In this document: positions 8,382-15,638 of the stretch, piece by piece
Layout of the letters: each line of letters opens with the position of its first letter
How positions within the stretch are numbered: position 1 is the first letter of the stretch
Origin: Anaerohalosphaeraceae bacterium
GTDB taxonomy: Bacteria; Planctomycetota; Phycisphaerae; Sedimentisphaerales; Anaerohalosphaeraceae
DNA length: 49,301 nucleotides
Assembly (NCBI GenBank): GCA_035378985.1
Contig: DAOSUR010000018.1
Coordinates: 1-49,301, forward strand
Reading direction: 5' to 3'
Translations under genes and position numbers: made by a program
Notes under the pieces: generated by a model
Databases searched by the model: none
Told to the model about the DNA's origin: nothing
Seen by the model: only the letters and a program-made list of their open reading frames with translations

Positions 8382-9467
8382 ATGAAAGGTGTTCAAACAG
8401 CAGTTTGTTTTTTTCTTTACCTGGCAAGTGCGTTCTGCGCTGTTTCAGCTCCGGTGATTTTGAATGAGTACAATGCCGTTGCTTCCGATGCTTATCTGGG
8501 CGGGGGCAATGCGGCCGCTGATGCGGGCGGCGGGTATGCCTGCGATACATTCTGGGGGCGTGTGCCCGGCAACGGCGGCGACTGGTTCGAGCTGGTTGTT
8601 ATTCAGGACCATCTCGACATGCGCGGCTGGAAACTGGATATCTATGAAAACGGACTGCTCGATGAGACCCTCGACCTGACCAATCATCCTCTCTGGTCCG
8701 ATCTTCGTGCCGGCACGATTATCACCGTCGGGGAAGACCTTCCTACAGATGCCGGGTACAATCCGGCGGCAGGGGACTGGTGGATTCATGTGCAGGCCGC
8801 TGACGGAGCCGATGGGGTTTATATTGAGCCGTCGGGCTTTCCCGTCAGCAGCTCCAATTGGCAGCTGCGAATCCGCAATGCCGCCGGCACCGTCGTTTTC
8901 GGCCCGGCCGGAGAGGGAGTCAGCCCCGCGGCGGGCATCGGCAGCGACGAGGTCTTCCGTCTGGAGGCCGACCCGTCCGCTTCGATTGCAGCCAACTCGC
9001 CCGATTATGACGGCGGCAGCGACCTGAGCACCTTCGGAGCCCCCAACCAGTGGGGACGGCAGAATTTCGGGGCTCTCCGAACCATAACTTTGCCGGCTTC
9101 TACGCTGACGCTGCTTTCTCCAAACGGCTCCCAAACGATTCGCGCCGGCTCGGTTGTTCCGGTGCTCTGGACCTGGACAGGGACTGTCGAAGATGTGCTG
9201 GTTGAATTTTCCCTGAACGGCGGGCTGACCTGGCAGCCGGTCTATCCGCCCAATCAGGGCTGCAGCGGCCGCTATGACTGGCTGGTGCCGCTGGTTTCGT
9301 CTGACCGGGCCCTCGTGCGGGTCGTCAATGCGGGCAATCGGGCCGTCTCCGATGCGAGCGATGCGGCCTTTTCCATTGTTCCCTGCGCTCTGCCGGCCGA
9401 CATCACCGGCGACTGCGTCGTCGATTTGGCGGATTTGGCCATGCTGGCCGCCTCCTGGCTTGAATAA
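8382..9467 (+). CDS. Secreted lamin-tail-domain protein with dockerin-like C-terminus
   Basis: 361 residues; ATG preceded by GAGAGGAAA. A signal peptide (about 1-22, ending AVSA) leads into a lamin-tail-like beta-sandwich: PVILNEYNAV at the start, then GGDWFELVV and DMRGWKLDIYEN, ending near FGAPNQWG at residue 225. Lamin-tail domains occur in many secreted bacterial proteins as adhesion or positioning modules. Residues about 240-330 form an Ig/fibronectin-like domain (LTLLSPNGSQTIRAGSVVPV). The last 25 residues, DITGDCVVDLADLAMLAASW, are the half-dockerin-like tag shared with two other proteins in this window. No enzymatic residues are visible. Likely a surface or matrix protein. Confidence 0.75.
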   Translation: MKGVQTAVCFFLYLASAFCAVSAPVILNEYNAVASDAYLGGGNAAADAGGGYACDTFWGRVPGNGGDWFELVVIQDHLDMRGWKLDIYENGLLDETLDLTNHPLWSDLRAGTIITVGEDLPTDAGYNPAAGDWWIHVQAADGADGVYIEPSGFPVSSSNWQLRIRNAAGTVVFGPAGEGVSPAAGIGSDEVFRLEADPSASIAANSPDYDGGSDLSTFGAPNQWGRQNFGALRTITLPASTLTLLSPNGSQTIRAGSVVPVLWTWTGTVEDVLVEFSLNGGLTWQPVYPPNQGCSGRYDWLVPLVSSDRALVRVVNAGNRAVSDASDAAFSIVPCALPADITGDCVVDLADLAMLAASWLE

Positions 9468-9596
9468 GCCGCTTTGTTTCTCAAATAATCCGGTTTGCAG
9501 ATTGCGATTCGGATTTCGAGATTGGGATTTTGTGTTTTCTCTCCTTCAGGTATAATTGTTCCTGCCGAAAAGATACCGAGCTTTCAGGAGAATCCG

Positions 9597-12188
9597 ATGG
9601 CTGTCTCGATCAGCACCGGTCTGGTCGGTTTAGATGAAATTCTCTGCGGTCTTCGCTGGGGCGACAACGTCGTCTGGCAGGTGGACCGTATCGAGGACTA
9701 TCGCCGCTATGCTGCCGCCTTTGTCGATAAGGCCCTGGCAGACGGCCGCCGCGTCCTTTACATCCGTTTTGCCGACCACGAACCGCTTCTGCCGGAGCAT
9801 CCCGGCATTCAAATCATCCGGCTGGATGCCGAAGGCGGATTTGAGAGTTTCTCCAGCCGCATTCATCAGATTATTTCCGAAGCCGGCCGCCTGGTCTGCT
9901 ACGTCTTCGACTGTCTGTCGGACCTGCTCAGCGCCTGGGCTACCGACCTGATGATCGGCAATTTCTTTATGGTCACCTGCCCCTATCTGTACGAATGGGA
10001 CACGCTGGCCTATTTCGGCATCCTCCGCAACCACCATTCGTTCCATACCATTGCCCGCATCCGCGAAACCACCCAGCTGCTTCTGGATATCTATCATCTG
10101 GAGGGTCAGGATTATGTCCACCCGCTGAAGGTCTGGCGGCGCTATTCGCCGACAATGTACCTGCCCCATATTCGGCAGGGCTTAAAGTTTGTCCCTCTCA
10201 GCAGCAGTCTGGACGCCGCGCGGCTGTTTTCGCATCTGTCCGAACAGGGTCTCCAGCGTACCGAACGCATCTTGGACTATTGGGACCGGCTTTTCCTCGA
10301 AGCCCAGGAACTGCGGGGACTGCCGGCCGATACTCCGCAGGTCCGGCAGATGGTGGAACAAATCTGCCGGGTCATGGTTGGACGTGAAAAACGCATCGGG
10401 CAGCTGGCCGGACGCTATCTGACCCTCGAAGACCTGCTGGCTGTCAAAAGCCGCCTGATTGGAAGCGGCTACATCGGCGGCAAGACCGCTGGTATGCTCA
10501 TCGCCCGACGCATCCTTCAGAATGACCCGTCGGAAAACTGGCAGGAGCGCCTCGAACCGCACGATTCCTTCTATATCGGCTCCGACGTTTTCTATACCTA
10601 CATCGTCGAAAACGGCTGGTGGAAACTCTTTATGGAGCAGAAAACGCCCGAGGGCTACTTCCGCGCCGCCGCCGAACTGAAGGACAAAATGCTGCACGGC
10701 AAATTTCCTGAGCCTATTCGCCGGCAGTTTCAGGAAATGATGGAATACTTCGGCCAGTCGCCCATCATCGTCCGCTCCAGCAGTCTGCTGGAGGATTCTT
10801 TCGGCAACGCCTTTGCCGGCAAATACGAAAGTCTCTTTCTGGTCAATCAGGGCGAGCCCGATGAACGTCTGGCCCGCTTCGAAGAGGCCGTCCGCCGCAT
10901 TTTTGCCAGTACGATGAACGAAAATGCCCTTACCTATCGGCTCCAGCGGGGCTTGGCTGGACACGATGAACAGATGGCCCTGCTGGTTCAGCGGGTCTCC
11001 GGCGCTTATCATCGGCATTATTACTTTCCTGCTATGGCGGGGGTGGGTGTTTCGTACAACACCTTCGTCTGGAATGCCTCCCTGGACCCGAAGGCCGGGA
11101 TGCTGCGGCTGGTCTTTGGACTGGGTACTCGCGCCGTGGACCGTGTGGAGGATGACTACCCGCAGACCATCGCTCTGGACGACCCGCTCGTGCGGCCCTA
11201 TGCTGACCGTGACGGCGCCGGACGCTTCTCCCAGCACAAAATCGACCTGCTCGATGTGCAGGAAAACCGCCTCAAGGCGATCGATGTGCAGGAGATTCTC
11301 TCGGAGCCGCTGGACCTGCCGCTGGACCTGATTGTTTCGCCGGATGAATATCTGATGCGGCGTCTGCAGGAAACAGGACGTTCCGACGCCAAAACCTACT
11401 ATCTGGTAACCTTCCGCAAACTGCTGGCCGAAACGCCGTTTCCCCGGCTGATGCATCGGCTGTTAAAAACGCTCGAGGCCGCCTATCAGTATCCGGTCGA
11501 TATTGAGTTTACCGTCAACTTTACGCAGGACGGCCAGCTGCGAATCAACCTGGTTCAGTGTCGTCCGCTGCAGACCAAAGGCATTCGTGCTGACATCCGG
11601 ATGCCTTCCGCGGTTCCTGATGAAAAGATTATTCTCCGTACAGAGGGCTTCACGATGGGCCCGAGCGTTTCGCTGCCCATCCATCGAATTATTTATGTGG
11701 TTCCGGACCCTTATCTGGAGTGTCCGCAGAATCAAAAATACGAGGTGGCTCGTCTTATCGGCCGGCTCAACCGAACGATTGAAGACCGCGAAAAGACGTC
11801 TGTGATGCTTCTGGGGCCCGGCCGCTGGGGCACCAGCACCCCTTCCTTAGGCGTGCCGGTGCGGTTTGCGGAAATCAGCAATGTCTCTGTGCTGGCGGAA
11901 ATTGCCTGCGAGGGAAGCAATCTGATTCCCGACCTGTCCTTCGGGACCCATTTCTTTCAGGACTTGGTCGAAAGCGACATTTTCTATATGGCCGTCTTTC
12001 CGGCCCGCCCAGAGGTCCTTTTCCGCGCAGAATGGTTTCTGAATTGCCCGAATGCTCTAAAGGAGTTCCTCCCGGATGCCGCCGACTATTCGGATACAAT
12101 CCGGCTTATCTGCCTCGACAAACTCGGCATTTCCCTCCATCTTATTAGCGACATCATCTCCCGCCGTTCCATCCTGTTTTTGTTATAA
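9597..12188 (+). CDS. Degenerate KaiC-like domain fused to a PEP/pyruvate-dikinase-type ATP-grasp domain
   Basis: 863 residues from the ATG at 9597, chosen because CAGGAG stands at 9585-9590; a longer frame begins at 9495 but its extra residues look untranslated, and a TATAAT box lies at 9551-9556. Residues 1-230 follow the KaiC/RadA fold order (STGLVGLDEILCGLRWGDNV, later ADGRRVLYIRF, YVFDCLSDL, TIARIRETTQLLLDIYHLEG), but the Walker A loop is replaced by VVWQVDRIEDYRRY, so ATP binding there seems lost. Residues about 285-690 are the nucleotide-binding half of pyruvate phosphate dikinase/PEP synthase (SGYIGGKTAGMLIARRIL, PIIVRSSSLLEDSFGNAFAGKY, NLVQCRPLQ). The phosphohistidine and PEP domains are absent. 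The last 170 residues are a conserved tail. Function unknown; perhaps a regulator or unusual phosphotransferase. Confidence 0.75.
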   Translation: MAVSISTGLVGLDEILCGLRWGDNVVWQVDRIEDYRRYAAAFVDKALADGRRVLYIRFADHEPLLPEHPGIQIIRLDAEGGFESFSSRIHQIISEAGRLVCYVFDCLSDLLSAWATDLMIGNFFMVTCPYLYEWDTLAYFGILRNHHSFHTIARIRETTQLLLDIYHLEGQDYVHPLKVWRRYSPTMYLPHIRQGLKFVPLSSSLDAARLFSHLSEQGLQRTERILDYWDRLFLEAQELRGLPADTPQVRQMVEQICRVMVGREKRIGQLAGRYLTLEDLLAVKSRLIGSGYIGGKTAGMLIARRILQNDPSENWQERLEPHDSFYIGSDVFYTYIVENGWWKLFMEQKTPEGYFRAAAELKDKMLHGKFPEPIRRQFQEMMEYFGQSPIIVRSSSLLEDSFGNAFAGKYESLFLVNQGEPDERLARFEEAVRRIFASTMNENALTYRLQRGLAGHDEQMALLVQRVSGAYHRHYYFPAMAGVGVSYNTFVWNASLDPKAGMLRLVFGLGTRAVDRVEDDYPQTIALDDPLVRPYADRDGAGRFSQHKIDLLDVQENRLKAIDVQEILSEPLDLPLDLIVSPDEYLMRRLQETGRSDAKTYYLVTFRKLLAETPFPRLMHRLLKTLEAAYQYPVDIEFTVNFTQDGQLRINLVQCRPLQTKGIRADIRMPSAVPDEKIILRTEGFTMGPSVSLPIHRIIYVVPDPYLECPQNQKYEVARLIGRLNRTIEDREKTSVMLLGPGRWGTSTPSLGVPVRFAEISNVSVLAEIACEGSNLIPDLSFGTHFFQDLVESDIFYMAVFPARPEVLFRAEWFLNCPNALKEFLPDAADYSDTIRLICLDKLGISLHLISDIISRRSILFLL

Positions 12189-12250
12189 TTCCCAATCCGT
12201 CTTTGCCTATTTCTCCGACCTTTGCAGATACTCCAATACCGACAAACTAT

Positions 12251-12325
12251 TTTGTGGACATCAGAACCGCTTTTCAGTATCCACAAACGAATTTGTGGCT
12301 ATTGGGTTGCCCGCCAATTTTTTCC
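12251..12325 (+). other. Overlapping alternative hairpins followed by a terminator-like stem
   Basis: TTTGTGGA at 12251-12258 can pair with TCCACAAA at 12280-12287, and the same CCACAAA can instead pair with TTTGTGG at 12292-12298. The two stems exclude each other. Directly after is ATTGG at 12301-12305 with CCAAT at 12314-12318, followed by six T. This resembles either a weak intrinsic terminator of the upstream gene or an attenuator-like leader of the downstream gene. The rest of 12189-12468 is AT-rich with no gene. Confidence 0.4.
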
Positions 12326-12475
12326 TCCTCCGTTATAAGGTAAACCAACACTTTTCCTTATATTATTTTTCACAAAATCTGCGCAAAGCGCCCCTTTTTA
12401 CGGCTATTGCTTTACGGAGTATCCTTGTCCCGTGTGTGTGAAGTGTGTTTGTGCGTGATAGATGAAGCATGATGA

Positions 12476-12499
12476 ATCGTAACTCTTATCGTAACTCTT
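12476..12499 (+). repeat. Perfect 12-bp tandem direct repeat before the ribosome site
   Basis: ATCGTAACTCTT occurs twice in immediate succession, ending one base before the ribosome-binding sequence AGGAGAAGGA. It could be a regulator site or a slippage product. Confidence 0.6.
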
Positions 12500-12513
12500 T
12501 AGGAGAAGGAAAG

Positions 12514-13179
12514 ATGAAAGCAAAAGCAATTCTGTGTCTGGTTTCTCTTGTTCTGGTCTCCTCTGCCTGGGCTGACATTGTAGTCGGCAATTTTGAAAAC
12601 TCCACCGACGGCTGGTGGACCGGCGGCTGGCGACCGGGCGACTCCTCCACCCCTGTACAGGCCAACGCCACCCTGGGGGAGTGGTCGATGAAAATGACGC
12701 AAGTCCTTGGAGGATGGGATAATACGATTGAAGGTGCCCTGCTGGGAACCCCGGCTCAGGCCAAATTGGCCGCCTATGGAAAAGTCTCCGTGGACATCAC
12801 GACATTCGCCAATGATTTCCCTGTCGGCTGGGCTTCTATCGGTTTGCTGATTAATACCGGTCTCGGTGCCGAAGGCGGCTGGGCACAGACGATGTGGAGT
12901 GTTTTTGACTGGCAGAGCGTCTCCATCGGAAGCACGCAAACCCTTGTTTTCCAGATTTCCGAAGAGGCAATGGCCAAGATGGGCAGTGCCACCGGATGGG
13001 CCAATATCGGCTTTATCAGCAACACCGGCAACAACGAAAACGACCCGATTACCGGCGAACCCATCTATCCGGCAATGGCGGTGTATTACTTTGACAACAT
13101 CAAAGTGCTGGTTCCGGAACCGGCTTCCTTGGTTCTGCTGGGGCTGGGCGGATTGTCCGTCCTTCGCCGCAGGCGGTAG
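12514..13179 (+). CDS. PEP-CTERM sorted extracellular protein
   Basis: 221 residues from the ATG at 12514, selected because AGGAGAAGGA lies 3 bases upstream; an in-frame ATG at 12469 lacks a site. A signal peptide (MKAKAILCLVSLVLVSSAWA) is followed by a beta-sandwich-like domain starting DIVVGNFENSTDGWW. The end reads VPEPASLVLLGLGGLSVLRR, a classic PEP-CTERM signal: PEP motif, membrane helix and arginine tail, recognised by exosortase. The N-terminal domain resembles the start of the LamG protein at 15639 (GDFESGPDTG, GGWGANIGFGINTGS against GWANIGFISNTGN), so the two are related and bracket the sigma/FecR pair. Possibly a carbohydrate-binding domain; function unproved. Confidence 0.8.
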   Translation: MKAKAILCLVSLVLVSSAWADIVVGNFENSTDGWWTGGWRPGDSSTPVQANATLGEWSMKMTQVLGGWDNTIEGALLGTPAQAKLAAYGKVSVDITTFANDFPVGWASIGLLINTGLGAEGGWAQTMWSVFDWQSVSIGSTQTLVFQISEEAMAKMGSATGWANIGFISNTGNNENDPITGEPIYPAMAVYYFDNIKVLVPEPASLVLLGLGGLSVLRRRR

Positions 13180-13200
13180 CAGGAGGATTCGGGAGGGTGA

Positions 13201-13240
13201 AAACGGGCTTGTTCGCTTTCGGCAGGCAAGCCCGTTTTTC
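13201..13240 (+). terminator. Intrinsic terminator of the PEP-CTERM gene
   Basis: AAACGGGCTTG at 13201-13211 pairs with CAAGCCCGTTT at 13227-13237 across a 15-base loop, ending in a T run. It begins 21 bases after the stop codon. Confidence 0.85.
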
Positions 13241-13383
13241 TTCCCTTCGGCGGCCGGCGGTCTGGTTTCCTGGAAAAAACACGAAGGTTTTTGAAAAAGA
13301 CCGCCGACAAATGGATTCGGCGGCTATTGCAGAAGGGGCGGGTGTGAAAGACGGACTGCAGAATATCGCAGGGAATTGTAACG

Positions 13384-13935
13384 ATGACTCAGGAAAACGA
13401 AAAGACATCCGATTTTCTGAAGGCCCGAACGCCGTTCGTCAAACTGCTTACGGCCAATCACGCCCGAATCTATGCCTACATCATCAGCATGGTTCCGAAC
13501 GATTCGGATGCGGATGACATTATGCAGGAAACGGCGGCGGTGATGTGGAAAAATTTCCACAAATTTGAACCGGGAACCAACTTCGTTTCCTGGGCGGTCA
13601 CCATCGCCAAATACCAGATTCTCAATTACCGAAAACAGAACAAACGTTCCCGCCTGTGTCTGAGCGAAGAGGCCTATGACCTGCTGATTTCCGAAACGGA
13701 AAAGGTGCAGGAGCAGAGCCAGGACCGGCTTCAGGCCCTGCGAAACTGCCTGAATAAACTGTCTGACAAGGACCGGCAGTTTATCCGGATGCGCTATTAT
13801 GACGGCTCCAGTGCCCGTCTTGTGGCCCAGAAAGTCGGTGCGTCCATCGATGCCGTTTATCGTTATACCGCTCGGCTGAACGACTGGCTGCTGAACTGTG
13901 TGCGGCGAACGCTGGCGGCGGGAGAACGACCATGA
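13384..13935 (+). CDS. ECF-type RNA polymerase sigma factor
   Basis: 183 residues, ATG start with AGGGAA upstream. Region 2 is DSDADDIMQETAAVMWKNFH then FVSWAVTIAKYQILNYRKQ, the -10-recognition and melting segment; region 4 is LSDKDRQFIRMRYYDGSSA then LVAQKVGASIDAVYRYTARL, the -35-binding helix-turn-helix. There is no region 1 or 3, as expected for ECF factors. This belongs to the sigma subgroup common in Planctomycetes and Verrucomicrobia that is paired with FecR-like proteins. The next gene starts inside its stop codon (ATGA at 13932), so the pair is translationally coupled. A hairpin CCGCCGA/TCGGCGG at 13301-13323 lies in its leader. Confidence 0.9.
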   Translation: MTQENEKTSDFLKARTPFVKLLTANHARIYAYIISMVPNDSDADDIMQETAAVMWKNFHKFEPGTNFVSWAVTIAKYQILNYRKQNKRSRLCLSEEAYDLLISETEKVQEQSQDRLQALRNCLNKLSDKDRQFIRMRYYDGSSARLVAQKVGASIDAVYRYTARLNDWLLNCVRRTLAAGERP

Positions 13936-15590
13936 ACGCCGAGGAAAAAATCCTTTATCGAGTGCGGTATCTGATCTGCAAGTCGCTGGACGGGCGAATT
14001 GAGGAGGAAGAAATCCGCGAGCTGGAGCGTCTGATTATCGAGCATCCTCCGGTTCGCCGGTATTACGTGGAGTTTCTGCAGATTCATACGCATCTTCGGA
14101 CCCTTCTGGAACACGCCCCGCAGACCGCCGCTTCGACGGAAGAGGTTTTGGATGCGCAGCTGTGGCAGCAGCTGGCCCGGCACGAGCAGACGGCGGAGCT
14201 GGTGCCGGTGGAACGTCCGGCGGAACCGGCCGTTTCGGAGCCGCTGACCGCTCCGACCCCTTCGAGACGCCGCGTCAGCCGGCTCTCTTTGTTCGGAATT
14301 GCAGTATCCGTCGCCGCGATGCTTTTTATTGTGGTCTATGCGAAGTTCTTTGCTTCGCCGGCGGTGGCGACCCTGGCCGATTCGGTCAATGCCCGCTGGG
14401 CTTACAATCAGACTCCTCTTCAGCCGGGGGACCGCCTTTCCGTGCGTCCGAAGGATTTGGTCACCGGGTTCGTTTCCATTCGCTTTGATTCCGGCGCTGA
14501 AGTGGTGCTCGAAGGTCCCGCCCGTTTCAAGCTGCTTTCAGAAAACCAGATGCGTCTGTTCAGCGGAAAGGCCTTTGCCTCTGTTCCCAATACCGCCATC
14601 GGTTTTACCATTGATTGTCCGGGTTCTCGCGTGGTGGATTTGGGGACGGAATTCGGGTTGGAAGTCCGCAGCGGCCAGGCCGAGGTGCATGTGATGAAGG
14701 GCAAGGTGAATCTCGTAGCCGGCGTGCAGGGTACGCCGCAGACCAGTGAAATTCTCCAGCCGGCTCAGGCGCGTCGGATTGAACCGGACGGAAAAATCCG
14801 ACCCGCTGAATTTAAGGAACTGTATTTTGCCCGAAAGATTTCCTCGCAGGAGCAGTCCGTCTGGTACGGACAGACCTATCTGGATTTGGCAAACCTGGCC
14901 GCCGGCGGAAGCGGCAGAGAATCCGTTTCGTCCCCAATGGGAATCGACCCGGCTACAGGACAGGTTCATCCGGAGGCCGAGCAGGGCTATATCCGAAGCG
15001 GTTCGGGAACTTATCATCCGGTTTCGGCTCTTCCGGTTGTGGACGGGGTGTTTGTTCCCAACGGCAATCAGGGACCGGTGCAGGTCTCTTCAGCCGGGCA
15101 TACCTTCGGCGGTTTTCCGGGGACGGCCGGTGAATACTGGGCGGATATCATTACCCAGCCGATTATTTACACTGCCCGCCTCGGCGACAATCAGGAGCTC
15201 CTGAAAGGCCAGCCGATGGAGGTGTCGCTGGAACCGTCCAAAACCCCCTCTTCCGTGCTGGTGATTCACTCCAACGCCGGCATTACGTTTGACCTGGACG
15301 CCCTCCGGCGGCAGTATCCGAATCTGGAGATTGTCCGCTTTACCGCCCGCTGCGGCGTTTCGGCCAATGCGCTGGCTCAAATGGCCAATGAATTCTGGGT
15401 GCTGGTGGACGGTCAAGTGCGGTTTCATCATTTCAATCCTCATCAGCAGGCCTCGATTCAGAGAATCGACGTTGAAATTCGTCCGGAGGAACGATTTTTA
15501 ACTCTCGCTGCGACCGACGGCGGCGACAACATCAGTTATGACTGGTGTCTGTTCGAACAGCCGCGGCTGGAATTAAGGGGAAAATACTGA
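13932..15590 (+). CDS. FecR-domain anti-sigma-like membrane protein
   Basis: 552 residues, overlapping the sigma gene by 4 bases. The cytoplasmic N-terminus (1-110) holds the sigma-contacting region (LICKSLDGRIEEEEIRELER and RRYYVEFLQIHTHLRTLL). A single membrane helix lies at about 118-138 (LSLFGIAVSVAAMLFIVVYA). Outside follows the FecR domain, with PGDRLSVRPKDLVTG, GAEVVLEGPARFKLLSENQM and IDCPGSRVVDLGTEFGLEV then VHVMKGKVNLVAG (about residues 175-265). The remaining 280 residues are a beta-rich extracytoplasmic region with no named domain. By analogy with FecR/FecI it would hold the sigma factor and release it in response to an outside signal. The paired LamG gene follows after 48 bases. 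Confidence 0.88.
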   Translation: MNAEEKILYRVRYLICKSLDGRIEEEEIRELERLIIEHPPVRRYYVEFLQIHTHLRTLLEHAPQTAASTEEVLDAQLWQQLARHEQTAELVPVERPAEPAVSEPLTAPTPSRRRVSRLSLFGIAVSVAAMLFIVVYAKFFASPAVATLADSVNARWAYNQTPLQPGDRLSVRPKDLVTGFVSIRFDSGAEVVLEGPARFKLLSENQMRLFSGKAFASVPNTAIGFTIDCPGSRVVDLGTEFGLEVRSGQAEVHVMKGKVNLVAGVQGTPQTSEILQPAQARRIEPDGKIRPAEFKELYFARKISSQEQSVWYGQTYLDLANLAAGGSGRESVSSPMGIDPATGQVHPEAEQGYIRSGSGTYHPVSALPVVDGVFVPNGNQGPVQVSSAGHTFGGFPGTAGEYWADIITQPIIYTARLGDNQELLKGQPMEVSLEPSKTPSSVLVIHSNAGITFDLDALRRQYPNLEIVRFTARCGVSANALAQMANEFWVLVDGQVRFHHFNPHQQASIQRIDVEIRPEERFLTLAATDGGDNISYDWCLFEQPRLELRGKY

Positions 15591-15638
15591 AAGAGTATCG
15601 TCGGATTTATGAAAAGATAAAAGGGAAAGGGGAAGCAG

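Noticed and set aside
9495..9596. N-terminal extension of the KaiC/PPDK gene
   Set aside because: The extension spans a TATAAT box and its residues are unlike the family; the start at 9597 has a good ribosome site.
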